From DASYUM01 sp036001225 (GTDB lineage Bacteria; Methylomirabilota; Methylomirabilia; Rokubacteriales; DASRDR01), in contig DASYUM010000282.1 in the NCBI GenBank assembly GCA_036001225.1, forward strand, positions 1-23,278: DNA of 23,278 nt, written 5' to 3'. A program made the translations under genes and the position numbers. The notes below the pieces were generated by a model. The model ran no database searches and was not told the origin of the DNA. It saw only the letters and a program-made list of their open reading frames with translations. Below, in pieces: positions 13,047-20,815 of the stretch (position 1 is the first letter of the stretch; each line of letters starts with the position of its first letter).

Positions 13047-14030
13047 GTGGCGCGCGGCCTCGAGCTGGTGGACGGGATGCTCGACGGCGACCGTCTGGCC
13101 CTGGCCCGGCTGATCACGCTCGTCGAGAATCGCTCGCCGCTCGTCCCCGAGATCATGCGGCGCATTCACCCGCGCACCGGCCGGGCCTATACGGTGGGCG
13201 TCACCGGGCCCCCCGGCGCCGGCAAGAGCACGCTCGTCGATGCCCTCACCGGTCACCTCCGGAAGCGCGAGGCGACCGTCGGCATCGTGGCGGTGGACCC
13301 CACCAGCCCCTTCACCGGTGGCGCCGTCCTCGGCGACCGGATCCGGATGCAGACCCATACCCTGGATCCCGGCGTCTTCATCCGGAGCATGGCCACCCGG
13401 GGCAGCCTGGGCGGCCTCGCGCGGGCGACCGCGTCGGTGCAGAAGCTGCTCGACGCGTTCGGGGCGGCGTGGATCCTCATCGAGACCGTCGGCGTCGGGC
13501 AGACCGAGCTGGACGTCATCAAGCTCGCCGACACGACCGTCGTCGTCCTCGTCCCCGAATCCGGCGACGCCATCCAGACCATGAAGGCCGGGTTGCTGGA
13601 GGTGGCCGACATCTTCGTCGTCAACAAGGCCGACCGCGACGGCGCCCGCCCGCTGATGACCGAGCTGCGCTACATGGTCCACCTCCACCGGAGCAGCCAG
13701 CAGGCCTCCCGGGAGCTGGACTGGGAGGTCCCGGTCCTCGGCACGGTCGCGGCGACCGGCGAGGGCGTAGAGGAGCTTCTCGGGCAGATCACCGCCCACC
13801 GGGCGGCCCTCGAGACGAGCGGCGCCCTCGACCGGCGGCGCCAGGCCCGGCGCGCCCGCGAGCTGCGCGACCTCATCGTGGCCGAGCTGCGGCGCGAGGT
13901 GGACGAGGCCCTCGCCGACGGCGGTTCGCTCGGGCCCGTGCTGGCCGAGGTCGAGGCGGGGCGGCTGGATCCCTACACGGCCATCGCGGAAATCCTCGCG
14001 CGCGGGCGTCTGTTTCCCAAGGCCCGCTAG
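13047..14030 (+). CDS. meaB: Methylmalonyl-CoA mutase-associated GTPase MeaB
   Basis: MeaB is a G3E-type P-loop GTPase that gates cofactor loading and protects B12-dependent acyl-CoA mutases. The Walker A motif GPPGAGKST is at 54-62, followed by VAVDPTSPFTGGAVLGDRIRM, the ETVGVGQTELD segment and NKAD for guanine recognition. The C-terminal helices (about 260-327) match the dimerisation arm. Length is 327 aa, normal for the family. The GTG start lies 4 nt after the CaiB-like gene. No mutase subunit (mutA/mutB, icm, ecm) is present in the window, so its client is encoded elsewhere. Confidence 0.94.
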   Translation: MARGLELVDGMLDGDRLALARLITLVENRSPLVPEIMRRIHPRTGRAYTVGVTGPPGAGKSTLVDALTGHLRKREATVGIVAVDPTSPFTGGAVLGDRIRMQTHTLDPGVFIRSMATRGSLGGLARATASVQKLLDAFGAAWILIETVGVGQTELDVIKLADTTVVVLVPESGDAIQTMKAGLLEVADIFVVNKADRDGARPLMTELRYMVHLHRSSQQASRELDWEVPVLGTVAATGEGVEELLGQITAHRAALETSGALDRRRQARRARELRDLIVAELRREVDEALADGGSLGPVLAEVEAGRLDPYTAIAEILARGRLFPKAR

Positions 14031-14055
14031 GGACGCGGTTCCGACTCCGCCATCC

Positions 14056-14084
14056 TTGACCGGCGCCAACCCGCGTGGTCTGAT
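14056..14084 (+). promoter_or_regulatory. Promoter of the FeS oxidoreductase gene (TTGACC-N17-TCTGAT)
   Basis: TTGACC (14056-14061) and TCTGAT (14079-14084; 4 of 6 matches) are 17 nt apart. Transcription would start near 14091, about 3 nt before the ATG at 14094; no Shine-Dalgarno is visible. An internal start for the block is thus likely. Confidence 0.45.
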
Positions 14085-14093
14085 ACCGGGGTA

Positions 14094-16079
14094 ATGCCGG
14101 TGTCCGACGTCCCGTTCCGCGATACCTTCTGGAACGTTCCCGGCTGGACCCAGTTCCTCCTCTATACCCTCTCCATCGTCGCCATCGGCGTCTTTGCCCT
14201 CGGCCTCTGGCGGCGCGTCGCGCTCTGGCGGGAAGGGAAGCCGGAGAACCGCTTCGACCGCCGGTCCGAGCGGCTGGGCATGCTCGTCCGCCACGGCGTC
14301 CTCCAGGCCCGCACCCTGACCCAGCGCTACCCGGGAGTGATGCACGCCCTGATGTTCTGGGGCTTCGGCGTCCTGTTCCTGGGGACCGTGCTGGCGACGA
14401 TCGACTACGACATCACGCTGCCGCTCGGCTTCAAGCTGCTGCGCGGCCCCTTCTACCTCCTCTACGAGCTGAGCCTCGATCTGTTCGGCCTCTTCTTCGT
14501 CGTCGGTCTGGCCCTCGCGCTGTGGCGGCGCTTCGTCCTCCGGCCGGCCCGGATCGATCCCACGCCGCACTTCGCGGCGATCCTCGCCCTGCTCCTCGTC
14601 ATCAACGTGACGGGCTTCGTCCTCGAGGCCTGCCGGCTGGCGGTGGTGCGACCGTGGTGGGGGCCGTGGTCGCCGGTCGGCTGGGGACTCGGCCAGGCGT
14701 TCCTGGCCCTGGGCCTGACCGAGCCGGCCCTGCGGGGGCTCCACCTCGGGACCTGGATCTTCCACTTCGTGGTCTCCTTCGCGTTCATCGCGTTGATCCC
14801 GTACTCGTACTTCATCCACCTGCTGACCACACCGTTGAACATCTACTTCGCCAAGCTCCGGCCGCTGGGCGAGCTCCAGCCCATCCTCAACATCGAAGAG
14901 GCCGAGGCGCTCGGCGTCTCGAAGCTGGAGGAATTCTCCTGGAAGCGGCGGCTCGACTTCGACGCCTGCACCATGTGCGGCCGCTGCCAGGCCGCCTGCC
15001 CCGCCTATCTGGCCGGCACCCCGCTCAACCCGAAGCAGATCATCCTGAAGCTCCGCGGCCTCATGCACCACCCCGACGGCCGGGCGATCCACGGCGAGAC
15101 GATCACGGCGACCGAGCTCTGGGCCTGCACGACCTGTAACGCCTGCGTGGAGGCGTGCCCGGCCTTCATCGACATCCTGGATACGATCGTGGACCTCCGC
15201 CGCTACCTGGCGCTCTCCGAGGGCGCGCTGCCGACGACCGCGGGGAACAGCCTCCAGAACATGCAGCGGGCGGGGAACCCGTGGGGGCTGGCCGCCGCCG
15301 ACCGCCTGGCCTGGACGGAGGGGCTCGATGTGGCCCGGCTCCGGGAAGGGGAGGAGGTGGAGTACCTCTACTGGGTGGGTTGCTCCGCCTCCTACGACCG
15401 GCGGAACCAGAACATCGCCCGCTCGGTGGTGAAGCTGCTGAAGGCGGCCGGCGTGTCGTTCGCGGTCATGGCCGAGGAGAAGTGCAACGGCGACGCCGCC
15501 CGCCGTCTCGGCGAGGAGTACACCTACCAGACGCTGGCCACCGAGAACGTCGAGAACCTCAAGCGCTACCGCTTCCGCAAGGTGGTCACGGCCTGCCCCC
15601 ACTGCTTCAACACGATCGGCAACGAGTACCGGCAGTTCGGCGGGAGCTTCGAGGTCGTGCACCACTCGGTCCTGATCGCCGACCTCATCCGGCAGGGCCG
15701 GCTCCGGCTGACCCGGTCGCGGGAGGAACTGGTCACCTACCACGACTCCTGCTACCTCGGCCGCTTCAACGGGATCTTCGACGCGCCCCGCCAGAGCCTC
15801 CGCGCGATCCCCGGCGTCCAGCTCGTGGAGATGGGGCGGAGCCGGAACAAGGGCCTCTGCTGCGGGGGCGGCGGCGGCCACATGTGGATGGAAGTCCGCG
15901 GCGAGCGGCGCATCAACGAGATCCGCGTGGAGGAGGCGCTCACGACCCAGGCCAAGATCGTCGGCACCGCCTGCCCGTTCTGCATGGCGATGGTGGATCT
16001 CGGCCGGAAGGTGAAGGGCGTGGAGGAGACGCTCCAGGTGAAGGATATCTCCGAGCTGGTCGCCGAGGCGCTCGAGTGA
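14094..16079 (+). CDS. Membrane-bound heme b/FeS oxidoreductase (HdrD-like, ETF:quinone type)
   Basis: A 661-residue fusion. The N-terminal part has about five membrane helices (near 19-42, 85-105, 122-145, 160-180 and 220-245), like the NarI-type heme b module. Two 4Fe-4S ferredoxin motifs follow: C292, C295, C298, C302 and C345, C348, C351, C355. Two CCG (HdrD/GlpC-type) domains come last, with C430, C464 (in EEKCNGD), C501 and C504, then C553, C589-C590 (in LCCGGGGGH), C627 and C630. Proteins of this layout pass electrons from acyl-CoA dehydrogenases via ETF to menaquinone (EMO-type). No etfAB genes are nearby, so the partner is inferred. The stop overlaps the next start as GTGA. Confidence 0.88.
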   Translation: MPVSDVPFRDTFWNVPGWTQFLLYTLSIVAIGVFALGLWRRVALWREGKPENRFDRRSERLGMLVRHGVLQARTLTQRYPGVMHALMFWGFGVLFLGTVLATIDYDITLPLGFKLLRGPFYLLYELSLDLFGLFFVVGLALALWRRFVLRPARIDPTPHFAAILALLLVINVTGFVLEACRLAVVRPWWGPWSPVGWGLGQAFLALGLTEPALRGLHLGTWIFHFVVSFAFIALIPYSYFIHLLTTPLNIYFAKLRPLGELQPILNIEEAEALGVSKLEEFSWKRRLDFDACTMCGRCQAACPAYLAGTPLNPKQIILKLRGLMHHPDGRAIHGETITATELWACTTCNACVEACPAFIDILDTIVDLRRYLALSEGALPTTAGNSLQNMQRAGNPWGLAAADRLAWTEGLDVARLREGEEVEYLYWVGCSASYDRRNQNIARSVVKLLKAAGVSFAVMAEEKCNGDAARRLGEEYTYQTLATENVENLKRYRFRKVVTACPHCFNTIGNEYRQFGGSFEVVHHSVLIADLIRQGRLRLTRSREELVTYHDSCYLGRFNGIFDAPRQSLRAIPGVQLVEMGRSRNKGLCCGGGGGHMWMEVRGERRINEIRVEEALTTQAKIVGTACPFCMAMVDLGRKVKGVEETLQVKDISELVAEALE

Positions 16080-16807
16080 GAGTCCGGACCCCGGCGGCGC
16101 CGTTGCTCGGCGTGGTCCTGCTGGTATTGCCGGCGGTGGCCCAGCTCGGGCCCGACGGGACCAACGCCCACGTCATGGCGCGCGCCGCCGACGACACGGC
16201 GGCCGAGGCCCACGCCGAAGGCGCCGACCTGCTGAAGCAGCTCGAGACCTTGAAGGCGGAGCGGGGCGAGGTCGAGGGGCTCCCGGCGCTCCAGGAGCAG
16301 GCGGCACAGGCGCTCGAGGCCCTGGCGCGCTATCGGAAGCTCGCCCAGGCCAGCGCCAGCGAGACCTTCAAGCTCCTGGCCGACCTCGGCCGGTCGCCGG
16401 CCCCGGACGCCATCCGGCGCGAGGTCGTCGAGCAGCGCGCGCTCCTGGCCGCGCACGAGGCCGCCGTGATGGCGGCGCGTGCCCGTGCCGAAGCCGAGCG
16501 CTTGCGCGCCCTCGCCGCCGAGGCGCGCGCGCTCACGGCCGCGGCCCCGGCGCCCGGGCCGGCCGCGACCCCGGCGCGGCCGCCCGGCCGGGAGGTGGAG
16601 GTGCCGAATCTCGTCGGCGCGCGGCTCGATGCGGCGGCCCGCGATCTCGCGCTGCTCGGGCTCCGGCTCGGGACCACCACGGGGCCGCGCGACGGCTTCG
16701 TCGTGAAGCAAGTCCCGGCCGCCGGGAGCCGGGTCGCGCGCCAGTCCGCCGTCAGTGTCACCCTGTCGGCCACCGCCGCCGGGGTCACCACTTCCCCGCC
16801 GCGCTGA
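16076..16807 (+). CDS. Exported coiled-coil protein with one PASTA domain
   Basis: A 243-residue protein whose GTG start overlaps the upstream stop (GTGA), indicating translational coupling with the FeS oxidoreductase. Residues 1-22 look like a signal peptide (PLLGVVLLVLPAVAQ). Residues 35-155 are alanine-, glutamate- and arginine-rich, forming a probable helical rod or coiled coil. A proline/alanine linker precedes a single PASTA domain at about 174-231, which starts EVPNLVGARLDAAARDL. PASTA domains bind cell-wall fragments, usually on Ser/Thr kinases or PBPs; here there is no kinase. Function unknown; an envelope scaffold is possible. Confidence 0.72.
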   Translation: MRVRTPAAPLLGVVLLVLPAVAQLGPDGTNAHVMARAADDTAAEAHAEGADLLKQLETLKAERGEVEGLPALQEQAAQALEALARYRKLAQASASETFKLLADLGRSPAPDAIRREVVEQRALLAAHEAAVMAARARAEAERLRALAAEARALTAAAPAPGPAATPARPPGREVEVPNLVGARLDAAARDLALLGLRLGTTTGPRDGFVVKQVPAAGSRVARQSAVSVTLSATAAGVTTSPPR

Positions 16808-16820
16808 CGGGGGCGCCGGC

Positions 16821-17201
16821 GTGCGCTTCCACGCCCTGCGCGAGCTGGGCCTGCTCCTCCCGCAGCTGGCGGGGCTGATCACCCGGCTCGTCGGCGACCC
16901 CCGGGTGCCCGGACGCGTGAAGGCGGTCCTCGGCGTATCTGCCGTGTACCTGGCGAGTCCGGTGGACCTGATCCCCGACTTCATCCCCGGCCTCGGCTAC
17001 CTCGACGACCTCGTGGTGGTCGCCATCGTCCTCGATGGGCTGCTGAACTACGTGGACCGCGCGATCGTGCGCGAGCACTGGCCGGGCGACCCGGCGAGCC
17101 TCGATCGGGCGGCGGCCGTCGCAGCCCGCGTCGCCGGCTGGGTGCCGCGGCGGTGGAAGGCCCGCGTGTTCGGGCCCGCGGCGCCGAGTCCCACCGCATG
17201 A
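16821..17201 (+). CDS. DUF1232 (YkvA-type) small membrane-associated protein
   Basis: The protein has 126 residues and starts at GTG 16821, with a G-rich run upstream. It carries the DUF1232 core at about 33-70: VKAVLGVSAVYLASPVDLIP followed by DFIPGLGYLDDLVVVA, a short amphipathic or hydrophobic hairpin. The SPVDLIPDFIP motif is diagnostic. Members are widespread, small and without a settled function. The tail is basic and arginine-rich. Its TGA overlaps the next ATG (ATGA), coupling it to the CoA-transferase gene. Confidence 0.85.
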   Translation: MRFHALRELGLLLPQLAGLITRLVGDPRVPGRVKAVLGVSAVYLASPVDLIPDFIPGLGYLDDLVVVAIVLDGLLNYVDRAIVREHWPGDPASLDRAAAVAARVAGWVPRRWKARVFGPAAPSPTA

Positions 17202-18964
17202 GCGGGCTGGAAGGCATCGAAGCCCGGCTGGCGCTGCCACCGGTCGAGGGGCCGGACAAGGTCGTCCCCCTCGCCGAGCTGGTTCGCGCGCACGTGCGGC
17301 CGGGCATGACCCTCCACCTCTCCACCGCTCACGTCCGGGCCAATGCGCCGGTGGCCGAGCTGTGCCGGCAATTCTGGGGAGGCGCGCCCGGCTTCACGCT
17401 CGTGGCCCTCGGTCTGACCGGCTGGTGGGCCGCGCTCGTCCATGGCGGCCTGGCGCGCCGCGTGGTCACGTCCTTCTGTGGCGAGAGCTATCCGAGCCCG
17501 GCACCGAGCCCGCTGATCGACGCGGCCTGGCGGGCAGGACGGGTCGAGATCCAGAACTGGTCGATCCTCACCCTCCCGCTCCGCCTGCTCGCCGGGGCCA
17601 TGGGGTTGCCGTTCCTTCCGACCCGCTCGCTCCTCGGCTCGACGATGGAGGAGGCGAACCGGGACGACGTCGTCGCCGCCGACGATCCCTTCGGGACCGG
17701 GGAGCGCGTCGCCCTGGTGCGGGCGCTGGTGCCCGACCTCTCGCTGGTCCACGGGCTGGTCGCCGACCGGGCGGGGAACACCCTCCTGCCGGCGCCGGTG
17801 GGCGAGGCGGTCTACGGCGCGCTGGCCGCCCGCGAGGGCGCGCTCGTCACCGTCGAGCGCATCGTGCCCACCGACGTGCTCCGCCGGCACGCGGCGCTGG
17901 TCCGCCTGCCCGGGGTCTACGTCCGCGCCGTCGCCGAGGCCCCGTTCGGCGGCCACCCCGGCGGCATGATGAGTCCCCTCGACGACGTGCCCGGCTACGC
18001 CGAGGACTACGCCTTCGCGCGGGCGCAGCGGGAAGCCTTCACCGACGGTGTGCGCGCCGAGGCGTGGCTCCGCGAATGGGTGCTCGGCTGCCCGACCCCG
18101 GCCGACTACGTCGCCCGGCTCGGCCCCACCCGGCCGGACGCGCTGCGGGCCGGCACGGCGCCGGACGCCTGGCGCGCGGAGCTGCGCGCGCTGACGTCGG
18201 CCGTGCCGGCCACCGAGGCCTGGACGCATGATGAGATGCTGGCGGTGGCGGCCAGCCGGCAGGTGGCGGCCCGCGTCCGGGCGGCCGGGTTCACCACGCT
18301 CCTGGCCGGGATCGGGGTCTCCAACCTCGCCGCCTGGCTGGCCGCCTACGCCCTGAAGGCCGACGGCGTGCCGGTGGAGCTGATGGCCGAGATCGGGATG
18401 TTCGGCTACCTGCCGCGCGCCGCCGATCCGTTCATCTTCTCGACCCGCAACCTGCCGACCGCGAAGTCGCTGACCGACATCGTCACCGTGATGGGCCAGC
18501 TCATGGGCGGGCGCTGGAACCGCTGCCTGGGTGTCCTGGGGGCGGGGCAGGTGGACCGGAGCGGAAACCTCAACTCCACGCTCCTGCCCGGCCGCCGGTA
18601 CCTCACCGGCTCCGGCGGCGCCAACGACGTCTGCTCGGCCGCCGCCGAGGTGCTGGTCGCGGCGACGCAGGACCGCGCGCGGTTCGTCGAGAAGGTGCCC
18701 TACGTCACCGGACCCGGCCGGGGGGTCCGCACGGTCGTCTCCCAGCTCGGCGTCTTCGAGAAGGTCGAGCCGCACGGGGACCTCGTGCTGACGGCGTATC
18801 TCCCGACGGCGGGCGCGTCGGCCGAGGCGGCGGTCGCCGCGATCCGGGCGGCGTGCGGCTTCGAGGTCCGTGTGGCGCCGGCGCTGGCGGCGGAACCGCC
18901 GCCCACCCGCGAGGAGTTGGCCCTGCTCCGCGCCTTCGACCCCCGCCGGCAGTTTTGTCGCTGA
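17198..18964 (+). CDS. Fused alpha-beta family I CoA-transferase (IpdAB/glutaconate-type)
   Basis: One 588-residue chain that seems to contain both subunits of a family I CoA-transferase. Residues 1 to about 320 resemble the alpha subunit (KVVPLAELVRAHVRPGMTLH and LGLTGWWAALVHGGLARRVV). Residues about 340-588 resemble the beta subunit, with VPVELMAEIGMFGY, where E398 is a candidate catalytic glutamate. GAGQVDRSGNLNST and GSGGANDVCSAA follow, as in IpdB and glutaconate CoA-transferase B. Relatives act on glutaconyl-CoA or hydrolyse ring intermediates of steroid breakdown; the substrate here is unknown. It starts at ATG 17198, overlapping the upstream TGA. The fusion is unusual, since the subunits are normally separate. 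Confidence 0.83.
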   Translation: MSGLEGIEARLALPPVEGPDKVVPLAELVRAHVRPGMTLHLSTAHVRANAPVAELCRQFWGGAPGFTLVALGLTGWWAALVHGGLARRVVTSFCGESYPSPAPSPLIDAAWRAGRVEIQNWSILTLPLRLLAGAMGLPFLPTRSLLGSTMEEANRDDVVAADDPFGTGERVALVRALVPDLSLVHGLVADRAGNTLLPAPVGEAVYGALAAREGALVTVERIVPTDVLRRHAALVRLPGVYVRAVAEAPFGGHPGGMMSPLDDVPGYAEDYAFARAQREAFTDGVRAEAWLREWVLGCPTPADYVARLGPTRPDALRAGTAPDAWRAELRALTSAVPATEAWTHDEMLAVAASRQVAARVRAAGFTTLLAGIGVSNLAAWLAAYALKADGVPVELMAEIGMFGYLPRAADPFIFSTRNLPTAKSLTDIVTVMGQLMGGRWNRCLGVLGAGQVDRSGNLNSTLLPGRRYLTGSGGANDVCSAAAEVLVAATQDRARFVEKVPYVTGPGRGVRTVVSQLGVFEKVEPHGDLVLTAYLPTAGASAEAAVAAIRAACGFEVRVAPALAAEPPPTREELALLRAFDPRRQFCR

Positions 18965-18990
18965 ACGCTACGACGCCCGGAGTCGAGCCC

Positions 18991-19110
18991 ATGAGTGCGC
19001 GCGAACGAACCGCGCGTGTGTACCGCGTGGCGGCGTACCTCGTTTTCAACTCCCTGGTCCTCCTGGTCCGACTCGCCCTTTACGGGGGAGCGGAGGTCTG
19101 CCCCGGCTGA
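18991..19110 (+). CDS. Small single-pass membrane protein (39 aa)
   Basis: The ATG is preceded by GGAG with 8 nt spacing. The product has a basic N-terminus (MSARERTARVYRV), one hydrophobic helix (AAYLVFNSLVLLVRLALY) and a short tail ending EVCPG. It lies between the CoA-transferase and the thiolase-fold gene, 26 nt after the first and 22 nt before the second. The positive-inside pattern predicts an inward N-terminus. No family is recognised. It is supported by its ribosome site, membrane helix and clean fit in the gap, but not by known homologues. Confidence 0.5.
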   Translation: MSARERTARVYRVAAYLVFNSLVLLVRLALYGGAEVCPG

Positions 19111-19132
19111 TGGTATGGTGAAGGGACCCGCC

Positions 19133-20539
19133 ATGATCGGCATCACCGGATTCGGCACGCACATCCCGTACTACCGCCTCTCCGGCCAGACGCTGGCGGC
19201 CGTGTGGGGCGGGGCGGGCGGCGGCGAGCGCGCGGTGGCCAACCACGACGAGGACAGCCTGACCATGGCGGTCGAGGCGAGCCTGAGTGCGCTGGCCGGC
19301 CACGAGCCCGGGCGCCTGGGCGGGGTCGTGCTGGCCACGACGACGCCGCCCTACGCGGAGAAATCATCCGCGGCGATCCTGGCCGCGGTCGTCGACGCGC
19401 CCCGCGATCTCTTCGTCGCCGACCTCGGCGGCAGCCTCCGCGCCGGCACCACCGGCTTGCGCCTCGCCCTCGATGCGGTGCGGGCCGGCTCGGCCGGGCA
19501 GGTCCTGGTGGCCGCGGCCGACATCCGGAGCGCCCCGCCCGGCGGCGACCTCGAGCCGTTCCTCGGCGACGGCGCCGCTGCCGTCGTGGTCGGCGACGGG
19601 GACGGCGTGCTCGCCCGCTTCGAGGGCGCCTACTCCTTGACCCACGAGTTCTCCGACGTCTGGCGGAAGGCCGACGCCCGCTTCCCCGAGCAGGGGGACC
19701 TCACCTTCGTGCGGGCCTACGGCTACGAGAAGCTCATCCCGGAAGCGGTGCACGCGCTCCTCGGCCAGCTCGGGCTCAAGCCCCAGGACGTCGCGAAGGT
19801 CGCCTGCTACGCGCCCGACGCGCGGCTGGCCCCCGGGATCCTGCGCAGCCTCCGGTTCCCGGACTCGGTGAGCCTGCGGATGCCGCTGCTCGCCGCGATC
19901 GGCAACACGGGGGCGGCCGCCCCGTTGTTGGCCCTGGCCGCCGCGCTGGAGGAGGCCCAGCCGGGCGAGCGCGTGCTGGTCGTCGGCTACGGCTCGGGGG
20001 CCGATGCGCTCCTCTTCCAGGCCACCGAGCGGCTGGAAGGCTGGGAGCGCGGCCGCGGGGTGACGGCCCAGCTCCGGGCCGGGCGGCCGCTCGCCCACTA
20101 CGGGAGGTTCCTCCAGTTCCGGCGGCTGGTCGAGAGCGAGGTCATCCGGGCCTTCACCGGCCTGCCGGTGATGCAGCGCGAGGAGCGCCAGGACCTCCGC
20201 CTCTACGGCCAGCGGTGCGCGGCCTGCGGCGCCGTTCAGTACCCGCGCCGCCATCTCTGCTGGCGGTGCTCGGGGAAGGACCTCGGCGAGCATCGGCTCT
20301 CGCGGCGGGGGCGCGTGTTCACCTTCACCCGGGACCACCTGGTCCCGTCGCCCGATCCGCCGACGGTCATGGTGGCGGCCGATCTCGAGGGCGGCGGCCG
20401 CTTCTACACCCAGATGACCGACTGCGACCCCGCGGCCGTGACCTTCGAGATGCCGGTCGAGTTGACCTTCCGCCGCTTCCACGAGGGCGGCGAGCTGGTC
20501 AACTACTTCTGGAAGTTTCGCCCGGTGCTAGGCGGTTGA
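19133..20539 (+). CDS. HMG-CoA synthase-like thiolase-fold protein fused to DUF35 OB-fold
   Basis: A 468-residue protein in two parts. Residues 1 to about 340 have the thiolase fold of archaeal-type HMG-CoA synthases (MIGITGFGTHIPYYRL, FLGDGAAAVVVGDGD, AAIGNTGAAAPLLALA, VLVVGYGSGADALLF). The nucleophile motif is altered: where the family has a cysteine before xxGT, this protein reads GGSLRAGT, with L102 at the cysteine site. Residues about 355-468 are a DUF35 module: a zinc ribbon C362, C365, C376, C379 and an OB-fold. DUF35 proteins usually bridge thiolase and HMG-CoA synthase. Loss of the cysteine suggests a scaffold or altered chemistry. The ATG at 19133 has AAGGGA 6 nt upstream. Confidence 0.82.
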   Translation: MIGITGFGTHIPYYRLSGQTLAAVWGGAGGGERAVANHDEDSLTMAVEASLSALAGHEPGRLGGVVLATTTPPYAEKSSAAILAAVVDAPRDLFVADLGGSLRAGTTGLRLALDAVRAGSAGQVLVAAADIRSAPPGGDLEPFLGDGAAAVVVGDGDGVLARFEGAYSLTHEFSDVWRKADARFPEQGDLTFVRAYGYEKLIPEAVHALLGQLGLKPQDVAKVACYAPDARLAPGILRSLRFPDSVSLRMPLLAAIGNTGAAAPLLALAAALEEAQPGERVLVVGYGSGADALLFQATERLEGWERGRGVTAQLRAGRPLAHYGRFLQFRRLVESEVIRAFTGLPVMQREERQDLRLYGQRCAACGAVQYPRRHLCWRCSGKDLGEHRLSRRGRVFTFTRDHLVPSPDPPTVMVAADLEGGGRFYTQMTDCDPAAVTFEMPVELTFRRFHEGGELVNYFWKFRPVLGG

Positions 20540-20794
20540 TTTGGCTGGCGTTCTCGCACCGGAGTAGTTACACCCCGGGGAGGCCACATAACTCGGCGAT
20601 CCGGCGGGAGCGCTCGACGGGAGTGACGGCAACGCGCCTTGGCCCCCTGACCCGAGCCGATCCGCAGCGCAGTCTAAACCGGGCCCGGTCGGAGTCTCAG
20701 TTGGAGTGGCCGCAATCGGCGGGGCAGGTCACGATTTTACCTGAGCTCCCGGACGAGGCGGTCTGGACTCGTTAGCGCGGACCGACGGGAATCC

Positions 20795-20815
20795 TGATAT
20801 ACCGATTGTCGGTAT
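20795..20815 (+). promoter_or_regulatory. Operator/promoter dyad of the MazE-like gene
   Basis: ATACCGATTGTCGGTAT (20799-20815) is a perfect 7-bp inverted repeat with a TTG centre. Its right arm overlaps the first two bases of the ATG at 20814. A TGATAT/TATACC -10-like stretch at 20795-20803 partly overlaps the left arm, so binding of the antitoxin should block transcription. No Shine-Dalgarno is seen. The preceding gap (20540-20813) holds nothing else that I can support. Confidence 0.65.

Noticed and set aside
12909..15881. A 990-codon open frame on the minus strand, opposite MeaB and the FeS oxidoreductase
   Set aside because: It is antisense to two clear families with intact motifs; long shadow frames are expected at this GC content, and its residues are low complexity with no domain.
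20560..20700. A short open stretch on the minus strand (about 42 codons) downstream of the HMGCS-like gene
   Set aside because: No start codon, ribosome site or recognisable motif; a decayed gene end is possible but cannot be supported.
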